A stretch of 64,000 nt of DNA, from NCBI GenBank assembly GCA_046309775.1, contig JBKCOM010000203.1:1-64000 (forward strand). The letters run 5' to 3'. How positions within the stretch are numbered: the stretch's first letter is position 1; the number at the start of each line of letters is the position of its first letter. Of the stretch, positions 24,724 through 33,780 are shown one piece after another. A program made the translations under genes and the position numbers. Source of the DNA: JAIXWP01 sp046309775. Lineage in GTDB: Bacteria; Bacteroidota; Bacteroidia; Flavobacteriales_D; Sanyastnellaceae. The notes under the pieces are model-generated. The model did no database searches and had not been told where the DNA came from. It was given only the letters and a program-made list of their open reading frames with translations.

Positions 24724-26457
24724 ATGATGCGTGTGGGTGTTTTTCATTTAGTACAGGTTTTTTTTCTTGTGATGGGCGTGGCCATGAGTGCCTCATCGCA
24801 GCAGGATATTCCCAAGGGGTATTTCCGCAATCCACTCGATGTACCCATCAATCTTTCTGGAAACTTTGGTGAGCTTCGCACCAATCACTTTCACGCAGGC
24901 ATTGACATTAAGACAATGCAGCAGGAGGGGCTCAAGGTTTATGCTGCGGCAGATGGTTTTGTGAGTAGAATCAAAGTGTCGCCAGTGGGTTATGGATACG
25001 CACTATACATTGACCACCCCAATGGATATACTACAGTATATGGCCACCTCAAGGCTTACAGCTCCAAAATTGATGAATATGTAAAACGTGAGCAGTATCG
25101 TCTAAAGTCATTTAGCGTTGATTTATTCCCTGATTCGAGCATTTTGAAAGTGTCCAAAGGAGAGGTGGTGGCGCTATCTGGAAATACCGGCGGATCAGGA
25201 GGTCCTCACCTTCATTTCGAGATAAGAGAAACTAAAAGTGAGAAAATCATCAATCCATTGCTCTTTGGGTTTGACGTAAAAGATAATATCAAACCTTCTG
25301 TTTCAGGTATTTGGTTGGTCCCGATGACTGATTCTACCTGGATAAATAATGGAAGAGTGCCCGTGAGGTTTGAAACTGCTGGTTCTGCGGGTGCTGTTAA
25401 GCTCAAGTCGACAGCTATTCCAAAAGTTTACGGTGAAGTAGGTTTTGCCATTCATACAAGCGATGCGCTCGATGGCAACGCCAATCGCTGTGGTATTTAT
25501 AGAATAGAATTGTGGGTAGATGGAATTCAAGTTTATGGTCAACGAATGGACAAGCTTGATTTTACTACCAATCGAGCGATGAATGCGCATACAATCTACG
25601 AACGTTTCAAAAAAGATAGAAGTCAAATACATGGGTCGTATCGCTTGCCGGGTAATCCATTGGATATCTACGACAATTTAGTAGATGATGGCATTGTACG
25701 TTTTAAAGATGGCAAACGTCACAAAATTGATTATGTAGTGGTTGATTTAATGGGCAATCGCTCCTCGGTGTCGTTTGAAGTGGACGCGCTTACAAAGGCA
25801 TCAGGTCCAGCTCCGAAAGCGGGATCTTATCTTGCAGTGTGGGACTGGGAAAAAGATAATGAATATAAAAATGATAAAGTGCGGATTCAAATGCCTGCCC
25901 TTAATCTGTATGAAGATTTAAACCTTACTATCACCGAAGGAAAGGAAATTGCCGGAGCAGTGACTCCTACTTTTAAGGTGGCTTCGCCTTATGAGCCAGT
26001 ACATGGGAAATATACGCTATCATTAAATGCTTCTAAAGTGCCGTCATCATTGGCTTCTAAAACAGTGATAGCGCGTTGGGACCCCGACAAGCAGAAAATA
26101 ATTTCTGAAGGTGGAGTGTACGAAAATGGCTGGGTGACTGCCAATCCAATGTATCTCGGTTATTTTGCATTGATGATCGATACCGTCAAACCAGGTATTC
26201 AGCCAGTAGATTTTACAGCATCGATGAAAGGGAAGGCAACATTTACATTTAAAATCTACGATGGACTTTCGGGTGTTGATCAAATAATACCCAAAATAGA
26301 TGGAGAATGGGCGCTCATGGAATACGATGCGAAAACGAATCGCTTGGTGTATTACTTCGACAAGCGATTTATTCAGCCTGGAAAGCACAACTTCGAACTA
26401 ACAGTGATTGATGCCGTCGGAAATCAAAGGGTGTATAGTTCGGATTTTGTTTATTAA
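24724..26457 (+). CDS. Exported M23-family metallopeptidase
   Basis: Predicted periplasmic endopeptidase cutting peptidoglycan cross-bridges. A signal peptide (1-~26, ending SASSQQ) is followed directly by the LytM/M23 domain. Zinc ligands are H57 and D61 in HFHAGIDI and H164 in GPHLHFE, with H162 as catalytic base. The C-terminal ~400 aa are beta-rich Ig-like segments (for example IYDGLSGVDQIIPKIDGEW) that may bind a partner. Its stop codon overlaps that of the convergent amidohydrolase. It is divergent from the zapA operon, which fits a role in cell-wall remodelling at division, though that is inferred. Confidence 0.9.
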   Translation: MMRVGVFHLVQVFFLVMGVAMSASSQQDIPKGYFRNPLDVPINLSGNFGELRTNHFHAGIDIKTMQQEGLKVYAAADGFVSRIKVSPVGYGYALYIDHPNGYTTVYGHLKAYSSKIDEYVKREQYRLKSFSVDLFPDSSILKVSKGEVVALSGNTGGSGGPHLHFEIRETKSEKIINPLLFGFDVKDNIKPSVSGIWLVPMTDSTWINNGRVPVRFETAGSAGAVKLKSTAIPKVYGEVGFAIHTSDALDGNANRCGIYRIELWVDGIQVYGQRMDKLDFTTNRAMNAHTIYERFKKDRSQIHGSYRLPGNPLDIYDNLVDDGIVRFKDGKRHKIDYVVVDLMGNRSSVSFEVDALTKASGPAPKAGSYLAVWDWEKDNEYKNDKVRIQMPALNLYEDLNLTITEGKEIAGAVTPTFKVASPYEPVHGKYTLSLNASKVPSSLASKTVIARWDPDKQKIISEGGVYENGWVTANPMYLGYFALMIDTVKPGIQPVDFTASMKGKATFTFKIYDGLSGVDQIIPKIDGEWALMEYDAKTNRLVYYFDKRFIQPGKHNFELTVIDAVGNQRVYSSDFVY

Positions 26458-27461
26458 ATAAAATCTTCCTTTTTCAGATTCAACCACTCTAGAGCACTAT
26501 TGCAGAAGATATCTTCTACTACTTCTTGGGAAAGCCCCATTTCTTCGATGAATTTTCCAATTTCAAGATCACCGAGAGGGAATGGGTAATCGGTGCCGAG
26601 GCTTACTTTTTTAGAGCCTTGATGTTTCAAGATATAGTGAAGCAATTCTGGATCGTGCGTCGCGCTATCTACCCAAAACTTCCCAATGTAGGAGCGGGGC
26701 GTGATGTCATTGTCGATAGCTACAAGATCAGGGCGACAATTAAAACCATGTTCAATTCTTCCGATGGTAGGAATGAAACTTCCACCAGCATGTGCAAAAT
26801 TGAATCTTACCTTAGGGAACTTTTCAAAAATACCTCCGAAGATGAGCGAACAGATTGCGCGAGTGGTTTCTGCGGGCATTCCCACAAGCCATGGCAACCA
26901 ATATTTCTTCATTTGATCTTCTCCCATCATCTCCCAAGGGTGCACTAGTACGCACATATCCAATTCTTCAAGTGCTTTCCAAAGTGGATAAAAGAAGGGC
27001 TCGTTCAAATTTTTACCATTGATGTTACTACCAATTTGAATTCCAACTATTCCTTCTTTCTTGATTCGCTCCAACTCTAGCACTGCAAGCTCTATATCTT
27101 GCATCGGAAGCGTGCCAAGTCCAACGTAATTTTTAGGGTACCTTTTGGTTAGTTCAATGATATCGTCATTCAGGTAGCGAGAAACTTCAAGCCCATCGCT
27201 TGGCTTAGACCAATACGCAAAGAGCACAGGAATAGTGCACACAACTTGTACCTGTGTGTTGAATTTGGCGTACTCCTCGATACGTTCGGAGGCATGCCAA
27301 CAATTCGATTCTATCTCTCGAAAGAACTTTTCTCCCTGCATCATCCTGGCGAATCCAGGCTTGTGGTGGTCAAGGTGAATGAAGTTGCCATATCCAAACT
27401 TCTTCGTCCAATCGGGAAGATGTTTGGGTATGATGTGAGTATGCATGTCAATCTTGAGCAC
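26454..27461 (-). CDS. Amidohydrolase, ACMSD-like decarboxylase family
   Basis: 335-aa TIM-barrel metal enzyme. H7 and H9 (DMHTHI) bind metal. Further signatures are CVLVHPWEMMG, RFNFAHAGGSF and GTDYPFPLGD, with the catalytic Asp in GTDYP. These match 2-amino-3-carboxymuconate-6-semialdehyde decarboxylase, which diverts tryptophan-kynurenine catabolism away from NAD synthesis. No other kynurenine genes are nearby, so related decarboxylases or hydrolases remain possible. The ATG start gives MLKIDMHTHIIP. Its stop overlaps that of the M23 gene by 4 bp. Confidence 0.85.
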   Translation of the reverse strand: MLKIDMHTHIIPKHLPDWTKKFGYGNFIHLDHHKPGFARMMQGEKFFREIESNCWHASERIEEYAKFNTQVQVVCTIPVLFAYWSKPSDGLEVSRYLNDDIIELTKRYPKNYVGLGTLPMQDIELAVLELERIKKEGIVGIQIGSNINGKNLNEPFFYPLWKALEELDMCVLVHPWEMMGEDQMKKYWLPWLVGMPAETTRAICSLIFGGIFEKFPKVRFNFAHAGGSFIPTIGRIEHGFNCRPDLVAIDNDITPRSYIGKFWVDSATHDPELLHYILKHQGSKKVSLGTDYPFPLGDLEIGKFIEEMGLSQEVVEDIFCNSALEWLNLKKEDFI

Positions 27462-27487
27462 GGGTCGTTGGTTTGGTGAGTGCGAAA

Positions 27488-29122
27488 CTAATAGACTTTC
27501 TTGACTTTTTTCAAGTCAATCATATTAATTGAGTTGATTTCCCAATTTTTTATTCGCGGTGAAACAAAATGCGATACTTGGTCATAATAAAGCGGTATCA
27601 CAGAAGAACTTTCGGAAATCAATTCATTCATCTGCGAATAATACTCTTGTTTGAGGCTATCATTCTGAACTGCTAGTATTTTGGAATAGAGATTTTCGAA
27701 TTCAGAGTTGTAATAGTGCATATAGTTAGGGCCAGTCGGACAGAAGTTTTCCTTTAGAAAAAGGTTAAAGAAATTTTCCGCATCCGGGTAGTCTGCAAGC
27801 CAGGATTTTCTGAATGCTGCTAGTTTTCCTTTTGCCGATGCTTCTCGAAAGGTGGATCCTTGCATCACTTCTACTTTAACTTTCAATCCTATTTTACCAA
27901 GATTAAATTGGATGTATTCAATCAAATCAGTGTAGTCACCAGTGGTGGTTATGGTTATTTCAGGCAGTCCGTTGCCATTTTTGTATCCAAGGCTATCCAA
28001 TATTTCCTTTGCCTTTTCTGGGTCATACGTATTGAATTCGGGTGCGTTTTTCTTCAGTAGAGTTGGAGGAACAAAACCTTTGGATGCTGCCATCACAGTA
28101 TTGTTTCTAAGAAATTTGACCATTTCTTTTTTATTGATTGCAAGTTCTATTGCGCGCCTCAAATCTTTTTTTAGCAATGGTGAATTTTTTGAGACTTCAG
28201 CTTCGGGATCGATCATGAATCCGATGTAATCTGTTTTGATAAAAGGTGTTTTGAAAAAAATTATTGATGACTGAAATGCAGGTGCAAGTTCGCCATCGGC
28301 GGTTAGAAGCTCATCTTTGTAAGAAGGATGAATTCCAGAAATGAAGTCGTAAGTTCCGGCCAAGAGTCCTTGATATTCTACTGCGGGATCTTTTATAAAA
28401 TCAATTTTGATAGCATCGAGGTAGGGTAGGTTTTTTCCAGCTTCATCTTTTTGCCAGAAGTTATCATTACGATGAAAGACCAAAGCATTGTTTTCATACC
28501 AAAATGCAAATTTGAATGGACCTGTGCCTACAGGATTGGCGCGGAAGTCTGCTCCATATTTTTCTATGGCTTCATGCGGCACGACGTTGCAATACTGCAT
28601 GGAAAGAATTGACAAAAATGGGGGGAAGGGTTTTTCAAGCTCAATAATAAAAGTTGAATCATTGGGAGCATAGAAAGGAGAGTTTGCAGTTTTTTTTGTT
28701 TTCGAAAAAATCCAAGCACCTGGTGAAGCGACTTTTGGGTCGATGATTCTATTAAAGCTGTATACGAAGTCTTGAGCAGTTACCTTTCGGCCTTTTCCTG
28801 ATGGGAAAATTTCTGAGTCATGAAAGAAGACATCGTCACGAATATAAAAAGTGTATGTGGTCAGGTCGTCAGAAATATTCCAAGAGTGCGCTAGGCAGGG
28901 AATAATTTGTAGGTCGTTGGTTATTTCAACCAATCCATCATAGAGTTGGTTTGTTGCCCACATGATCTCGAGATCTCTTGCGAAGGCAGGATCAAGTGAA
29001 GTGATTCCGTTATTTTCATTATAGAAAAAAACATTTTTATTTTCGGAACTCTCATTTCTACAGCCGCTCGAAAGGGCGGCCAAAAAGACAGTTATTATTA
29101 TGAAAATGTAAATTCTCCTCAT
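27488..29122 (-). CDS. ABC-transporter substrate-binding lipoprotein (OppA/DppA type)
   Basis: The chosen start is ATG 29122, giving MRRIYIFIIITVFLAALSSGC with a perfect lipobox. The longer frame would read through the -7 element. The protein is an SBP family 5 member of about 540 aa: LDPAFARDLEIMWATNQLYDGL at the front, EIMPSGKGRKVTAQDFVYSF-like binding-lobe residues, and a C-terminal GPNYMHYYNSEFENL. It should bind oligopeptides or similar ligands. No permease or ATPase gene adjoins it, so any transporter lies elsewhere. TACCTTTG ends 5 bp before the ATG. Confidence 0.9.
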   Translation of the reverse strand: MRRIYIFIIITVFLAALSSGCRNESSENKNVFFYNENNGITSLDPAFARDLEIMWATNQLYDGLVEITNDLQIIPCLAHSWNISDDLTTYTFYIRDDVFFHDSEIFPSGKGRKVTAQDFVYSFNRIIDPKVASPGAWIFSKTKKTANSPFYAPNDSTFIIELEKPFPPFLSILSMQYCNVVPHEAIEKYGADFRANPVGTGPFKFAFWYENNALVFHRNDNFWQKDEAGKNLPYLDAIKIDFIKDPAVEYQGLLAGTYDFISGIHPSYKDELLTADGELAPAFQSSIIFFKTPFIKTDYIGFMIDPEAEVSKNSPLLKKDLRRAIELAINKKEMVKFLRNNTVMAASKGFVPPTLLKKNAPEFNTYDPEKAKEILDSLGYKNGNGLPEITITTTGDYTDLIEYIQFNLGKIGLKVKVEVMQGSTFREASAKGKLAAFRKSWLADYPDAENFFNLFLKENFCPTGPNYMHYYNSEFENLYSKILAVQNDSLKQEYYSQMNELISESSSVIPLYYDQVSHFVSPRIKNWEINSINMIDLKKVKKVY

Positions 29123-29127
29123 TGGGT

Positions 29128-29135
29128 CAAAGGTA
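29128..29135 (-). promoter_or_regulatory. -7 element 5 bp from the OppA-like start
   Basis: TACCTTTG on the minus strand is followed by ACCCA and then ATG. This spacing places the expected start of transcription at or next to the start codon, so the mRNA may be leaderless. Confidence 0.6.
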
Positions 29136-29185
29136 ATAGAAACAGAATTTGGAGGATTTGGTGCATCTTGCGAAAAATTCATATC

Positions 29186-30217
29186 GTGAAAAGACAATTG
29201 AAATTAGCATTTGTGGCCTTGGCTGCAATTATGATGTGGAGTGCATCGTGCAAGGACACTACGAGAGGCGCCGTGGAAGGTGCGAGCAATGAGATAACCG
29301 TTGCCTTTTATAATGTAGAAAACATTTTTGATGTGGAAAATGATCCACAAACCAATGATGATGACTTCACACCCACAGGTAAGTTGGAGTGGACAGAAGA
29401 TCGGTACCGAACCAAACTTAGTCGAATTGCTGAGGTGATGGGGAAAATGAAATCAGATTTTCCAGATATAATTGGAATGTGTGAAGTAGAGAATCGTAAA
29501 GTGTTGGAAGATTTAGTTGCCTTGCCACAATTGAAAGCGGCAAAGTATAAAATCATTCACAAGGATAGTCCTGACGAACGCGGAATTGATGTCGCCTTAT
29601 TATATAAGTCAGACGTGATAAGTGAGGAGGAGGCTGCTTTTTTACGAGTAGAAATTCCAGAAGATCCAAATGAACGTACGAGAGATATTTTGAAGGCGAA
29701 ATTAAAGATTGGCGGTGAGTCCATTTACTTTTTTGTCAACCATTGGCCGAGCAGAAGTGGTGGAGAGATAGAGTCTGAGTTTAAGAGAATGGCAGCAGCG
29801 CGTATTCTAAAGTCAGCATTAGAACCTCTAGAGAAGGCGGGTGAGAGAGTGATTGTCATGGGAGACTTTAATGATCATCCTGATAACAAGAGTATCACTG
29901 AAGTTTTGCAAGCATCTACCAATATGGGTAGTGGATTGTATAATCTCGCTGCGGAATCGCACAAGAATGGTGTGGGTTCTTATTGGTACAAGGGAGAATG
30001 GGGGGCGTTGGATCAGTTTATTGTGACACCGGCCTTATTGACTTCGACAAAAGGATGGGTCACCAGCGTTTCTGATTTTCGATTTCTAAAAGACCCTAGT
30101 ATTTTATTCACGGATAATAAAGGAGTGGAGAGGCCTAATCGAACCTATGTGGGAGATGATTACAAGGGAGGATACAGCGACCACTTGCCGATTGTTTTGA
30201 CTTTGCGAAAGAAATAA
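29186..30217 (+). CDS. Exported endonuclease/exonuclease/phosphatase (EEP) family protein
   Basis: Metal-dependent phosphodiesterase fold. Motifs are VAFYNVENIFD, IIGMCEVENRKVLEDL (catalytic Glu), FVNHWPSRSGG, VIVMGDFNDHP (Asn/Asp pair) and the closing GGYSDHLPIVL (catalytic Asp-His). The N-terminus KRQLKLAFVALAAIMMWSASC is a lipoprotein signal. I favour GTG 29186 over the TTG 18 bases upstream. It may act on nucleic acid or on another phosphate diester. The substrate is unknown. It is divergent from the OppA-like gene with a 63-bp gap and ends at a bidirectional terminator. Confidence 0.85.
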   Translation: MKRQLKLAFVALAAIMMWSASCKDTTRGAVEGASNEITVAFYNVENIFDVENDPQTNDDDFTPTGKLEWTEDRYRTKLSRIAEVMGKMKSDFPDIIGMCEVENRKVLEDLVALPQLKAAKYKIIHKDSPDERGIDVALLYKSDVISEEEAAFLRVEIPEDPNERTRDILKAKLKIGGESIYFFVNHWPSRSGGEIESEFKRMAAARILKSALEPLEKAGERVIVMGDFNDHPDNKSITEVLQASTNMGSGLYNLAAESHKNGVGSYWYKGEWGALDQFIVTPALLTSTKGWVTSVSDFRFLKDPSILFTDNKGVERPNRTYVGDDYKGGYSDHLPIVLTLRKK

Positions 30218-30232
30218 AAAAGGTATAAAAAC

Positions 30233-30264
30233 AAAAAAGCCTCTCGAAAACGGGAGGCTTTTTT
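30233..30264. terminator. Bidirectional terminator between EEP and histone-like genes
   Basis: AAAAAAGCCTC (30233-30243) and GAGGCTTTTTT (30254-30264) form a near-perfect dyad with a TCGAAAACGG loop. T-runs follow on both strands, so it can end the plus-strand EEP gene and the minus-strand histone-like gene. Confidence 0.9.
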
Positions 30265-30282
30265 AATCTTGTTAAAGCAAGC

Positions 30283-30639
30283 TTAGTTGCTAGAACCAGT
30301 TGCTGGAGCAGCAGCTTTCTTAGGAGCAGCTTTCTTAGCAGCAGGCTTCTTAGCAGCCTTCTTAGGAGCAGCCTTCTTAGCGACTGGCTTCTTAGCAGCA
30401 GCCTTCTTAGGAGCAGCTTTTTTAGCAGCTTTCTTGGCAGCCTTCTTAGGAGCAGCCTTCTTAGCAACTTTCTTAGCAGCAGCCTTCTTAGGAGCAGCCT
30501 TCTTAGGAGCAGCCTTCTTTGCAGCAGGCTTCTTAGCGGCTTTCTTGGCAGCTTTCTTAGCGGCTTTCTTAGGAGCAGCTTTCTTAGCAGCCTTCTTTGC
30601 AGCCTTTGGAGCTGCAGCTGATTTTGACTTTGTTTTCAT
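30283..30639 (-). CDS. Histone H1-like Lys/Ala-rich DNA-binding protein
   Basis: The start ATG at 30639 gives MKTKSKSAAAPKAAKK (118 aa). The longer frame reads through an upstream inverted repeat. Almost the whole protein is KKAA/PKKAA/AKKA repeats, with Pro spacing similar to eukaryotic H1 tails and bacterial HctB/AlgP-type proteins. It is very basic, has no globular domain, and ends in APATGSSN. It should bind DNA or RNA non-specifically, compacting the nucleoid. Repeat number probably varies between strains by slippage, because the gene itself is made of near-identical 15-24-bp units. Confidence 0.85.
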   Translation of the reverse strand: MKTKSKSAAAPKAAKKAAKKAAPKKAAKKAAKKAAKKPAAKKAAPKKAAPKKAAAKKVAKKAAPKKAAKKAAKKAAPKKAAAKKPVAKKAAPKKAAKKPAAKKAAPKKAAAPATGSSN

Positions 30640-30683
30640 TTTAGTAACGGTTGATTTGTTTCCTAATTTATTTATTTCTGATT

Positions 30684-30712
30684 TTGAATTGCGTAATACG
30701 CAACTCAAAACT
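30684..30712. repeat. Inverted repeat in the histone-like gene leader
   Basis: TTTTGAATTGCGT and ACGCAACTCAAAA are 13-base arms with one mismatch around AAT. They lie 45 bp before the histone-like ATG and just after the DUF2279 stop. No T-run follows on the minus strand, so it may be an operator or a 5' stem-loop rather than a terminator. Confidence 0.5.
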
Positions 30713-30719
30713 TTTTGTT

Positions 30720-31643
30720 CTAAAAATGTAATGCGTACAATTTCACTTTTCCGTCACTCTGCATTTTGAGAGCTGGTGAAGGTAGTTTGATGAAGCTTAA
30801 AATTCGCGCTGTAATCTTCATCCACTTCTTCGGCCATCTTACTCGATTCAAATCTGCATCAAATGATAAATAGAATTCACGCGTGCGTTGAAAATTATTA
30901 ACATCATTAACAACGTTTTTTGCAGTCGTCATTCCATACGCTCCATAACCAAATGCAACATTCATCCATCTCGGGAAAGCCGCGTCAGACGCCAGAAAGG
31001 AAGATACGTTGATTGATGCCCAATATGTTTGTCCATTGTAGTCTTTCAAAACGCGTTGTTGAAAATTACGGCCTAGTTGATCAGGATTCAACATTGCAAG
31101 AGGCGTATTTGAATATGAAAATTTCAAATTGATTCGTTGTTCTTTCCAAAATTTTTGTTGTGCAATGAATGATGAAGTTCCTAAAAAATTTGCAAGTTGA
31201 TCGCCCCACGAAAATCCCCATTGTGCAGAGTGACCATCTAAAATTTCGATACCTGTAAGATATATTAGTCCGAGACTCCCGCCAAGGTATAGGCTTGCAT
31301 TCTCGCTCATACCGCTCCATCTCATGCTTTCATATCCAAGTATTCCAAGTTGATATGATGTCATTGCATGTCCAGCCTTATCCATTTGCAACCATTGGTC
31401 ATTATCATTTATAGTATGAAATCTTGAACGCGGATAATCTTTATACCATGCTTCGTTCAATCCAATAAGACTGCCAGCAGAAAATGTTGAAAGTGTGGTT
31501 GCAGTAAAAATTTTTCGCCTTTGAAAAACGCTCGCAGAATCGGGTTCTGTTTTTTGGGCGAATGCACTGGTTGAAATAACCAAAAGCAATAGTCCAAAAG
31601 CCAAAGGAATAGAACTCTTGTATTTCGAAACCTTGTAACTCAA
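30720..31643 (-). CDS. DUF2279 envelope protein
   Basis: A signal peptide (SIPLAFGLLLLVISTSAFAQ) leads to the DUF2279 pattern LNEAWYKDYPRSRFHTINDNDQWLQMDKAGHAMTSYQLG. WGFSWGDQLANFLGTSSF also fits. At 307 aa with no cytoplasmic features, it is probably periplasmic or outer-membrane associated. No ATG occurs in frame at the front. TTG at 31643 gives the basic MSYKVSKYKSS lead needed before the hydrophobic core. The function is not known. It is divergent from the first hybrid kinase. Confidence 0.85.
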   Translation of the reverse strand: MSYKVSKYKSSIPLAFGLLLLVISTSAFAQKTEPDSASVFQRRKIFTATTLSTFSAGSLIGLNEAWYKDYPRSRFHTINDNDQWLQMDKAGHAMTSYQLGILGYESMRWSGMSENASLYLGGSLGLIYLTGIEILDGHSAQWGFSWGDQLANFLGTSSFIAQQKFWKEQRINLKFSYSNTPLAMLNPDQLGRNFQQRVLKDYNGQTYWASINVSSFLASDAAFPRWMNVAFGYGAYGMTTAKNVVNDVNNFQRTREFYLSFDADLNRVRWPKKWMKITARILSFIKLPSPALKMQSDGKVKLYALHF

Positions 31644-31688
31644 TCTGCGTTTAATGAGAAATGATTACTGAATTAAAACTTGACTGCA

Positions 31689-33737
31689 ATGTACGGAATG
31701 CTATCCGGTAAGCGCGAAGGTAGGGCAAGAAAAGTCTACTCTAACACCGTAATATGGGGTGCTGCCTGTGCTATTGTCAATCCAGTAATTTTTGAAATCA
31801 TCTATCCACAAAGCCTGGCTATTGTGCCATTGATAGCTTTCGTTTCTCTCGTTTCTCTCGTTCTATTTTATTTGTCAAAAAAGGAAACTATCTCTGATAG
31901 CCAGCTATTTTTTTGGATAGGATGGTATTTTTATTTGTATTCCTTCCATTTAGGGGTGACCGCCTTCATCAATGATTTTCACCTTCTTCATTTTGTGTCA
32001 CTCCTATTCGGTACGCAATTGTGTTCACTCTCCTATCGCTCTTCCAAAGATTCTTACAGGTTTGTGATTATCATGTTTTCTCTCACGATTGTGGCTATAT
32101 TCTTTCATCCTAATTTGGATGAATCTTCAAGAATCAATTTGATAGTGCTGATGATCTTCGGATTTTTCACCGAATATTTACTTTCAGGGTCAAAGACAAA
32201 TATTATAAATCACATGCGTCTTCATCGAGATGTATTGGTAGCATTATCGCAAAAAACAGAAAATGCGCTTTTCATCACATCTATGAACGGCATCATCGTA
32301 GATTTAAATGTCACCGCTTTGAGTATGCTTTCTTATAAGGAAGAGGATTTGATAAATCGGGATTTTAGTATTCTGAGAAAGGTAGTATTAACGCCCGACG
32401 AAATCGAGAATGGACTAGGGATTATCAATCAAAATAAGTTTTGGTCATCGGAGGCAGATTTGGTTTGTGGCAATGGAGATATAATTCATGCTTATATATC
32501 CATAGGTATGGTAGAGCAGGGAGGGATGAGATTTTTGGTGTATCGTGTACGAAATAAAACAGAGGAGATTAAAACTCATCAAGCACTTGTGGCAGCGCGT
32601 GATGCAGCTCAAGCAGCAGTGAAAACTAAAAGCGATTTCGTAGCCATCATGAGTCATGAGATACGAACACCTTTGAATGGTGTTTTGGGAATGGCACAGC
32701 TATTAGAACAGACCAAGCTCGATGAACGACAGCAAGATTATGTACACACTATATTAAAGAGTGGCAAGAGTCTTATGATTCTTATCAATGATATTTTGGA
32801 TTTTTCTAAAATGGAAAGTGGTAAAACCACTCTATCACCAATTAATATAGACCTGCGTGATAAGATTTGTGAAGTTGCTGACTTATTGCGTCCACACGCC
32901 GAAAGTAAAGGACTTGTTCTCGCCGTTAATATCTCTATGGATGTGCCCGACCAACTGATCCTTGAAGGTTCTCGATTACAGCAGGTACTCTTAAACTTAA
33001 TTGGAAACAGTATTAAGTTTACAGAAAAAGGTTCGGTTACGATTCATTGTAAAAGTAAGAAGCTGGATAATGCGCGTGCTGATTTGTGTATCGAGATTGA
33101 GGATACTGGCATCGGTATTCCGGCCGACAAGATTGATCACTTGTTTGATTCATTCTCCCAAGTAGACTCAACAATTTCAAGAAGATATGGCGGAACTGGT
33201 TTGGGACTTGCCATTAGTAAGCAAGTCATCGAACTAATGGGAGGGAGCATTCTTGTAGAAAGTAAGATCGACGTTGGGTCGAAATTTATTGTACACATTC
33301 CCGAAATTGAAGTAGGACAGGGAAATGTATCAGATCAAATAGAAGGCAATAATTGGGATAGCGCATATTTTGAAAATGATGTAATCTTGATTGCAGAAGA
33401 TAATACCATTAATCAAAAGGTCATCCAGTATATGCTTCAGAATCTTGGTCTCAGGTCAGAGTTGGTCTCAAATGGCGCAGAAGTACTTGAATACTTTAAG
33501 GAAAAAGAGACAAGGTTGGTTTTAATGGATATGCAAATGCCCATCATGGATGGCATCGAGGCAACAAGAAAACTTCGTGAGCAAAATCGCAATACCTATA
33601 TCATTGCGATGACAGCCAATCATTCGGAGGAAGATAAAAGGCGTTGCTTAGAATGTGGAATGGATGATTTCGTTTCGAAACCCTTTGCTATTGACCAAGT
33701 CAAATCTGCATTAATGCGCTGGAAACAAGCGTCTTAG
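31689..33737 (+). CDS. Hybrid sensor histidine kinase (intact)
   Basis: 682 aa from ATG 31689. The N-terminal ~160 aa hold about six membrane helices, then a PAS domain (NALFITSMNGIIVDLNVTAL). HisKA follows with the phospho-acceptor H323 in SHEIRTPLNG. HATPase_c has the N box NLIGNSIKFTE, DTGIGIP and RRYGGTGLGLAISK. A C-terminal receiver has an acidic pair (AEDN), D614 in LMDMQMPIMDG, T in AMTAN and K in VSKPF. All catalytic residues are intact, so it should autophosphorylate and pass phosphate to its own receiver. No HPt or output domain is present. It is followed 43 bp later by a second hybrid kinase. Confidence 0.93.
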   Translation: MYGMLSGKREGRARKVYSNTVIWGAACAIVNPVIFEIIYPQSLAIVPLIAFVSLVSLVLFYLSKKETISDSQLFFWIGWYFYLYSFHLGVTAFINDFHLLHFVSLLFGTQLCSLSYRSSKDSYRFVIIMFSLTIVAIFFHPNLDESSRINLIVLMIFGFFTEYLLSGSKTNIINHMRLHRDVLVALSQKTENALFITSMNGIIVDLNVTALSMLSYKEEDLINRDFSILRKVVLTPDEIENGLGIINQNKFWSSEADLVCGNGDIIHAYISIGMVEQGGMRFLVYRVRNKTEEIKTHQALVAARDAAQAAVKTKSDFVAIMSHEIRTPLNGVLGMAQLLEQTKLDERQQDYVHTILKSGKSLMILINDILDFSKMESGKTTLSPINIDLRDKICEVADLLRPHAESKGLVLAVNISMDVPDQLILEGSRLQQVLLNLIGNSIKFTEKGSVTIHCKSKKLDNARADLCIEIEDTGIGIPADKIDHLFDSFSQVDSTISRRYGGTGLGLAISKQVIELMGGSILVESKIDVGSKFIVHIPEIEVGQGNVSDQIEGNNWDSAYFENDVILIAEDNTINQKVIQYMLQNLGLRSELVSNGAEVLEYFKEKETRLVLMDMQMPIMDGIEATRKLREQNRNTYIIAMTANHSEEDKRRCLECGMDDFVSKPFAIDQVKSALMRWKQAS

Positions 33738-33757
33738 GTATTTCGATGTGTTTTGTG

Positions 33758-33765
33758 TATTTTTG
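33758..33765 (+). promoter_or_regulatory. -7 element of the second hybrid kinase gene
   Basis: TATTTTTG matches TAnnTTTG and lies 15 bp before ATG 33781. It excludes the longer reading frame starting at 33748 and shows the two kinase genes can be transcribed separately. Confidence 0.6.
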
Positions 33766-33780
33766 TTACACGAACACATC

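Noticed and set aside
30287..30769. Long Ala/Phe/Leu-rich frame on the plus strand opposite the histone-like gene
   Set aside because: It is the complement of the KKAA repeats. The Lys/Ala reading has a clear start, a known protein type and a terminator in the right direction.
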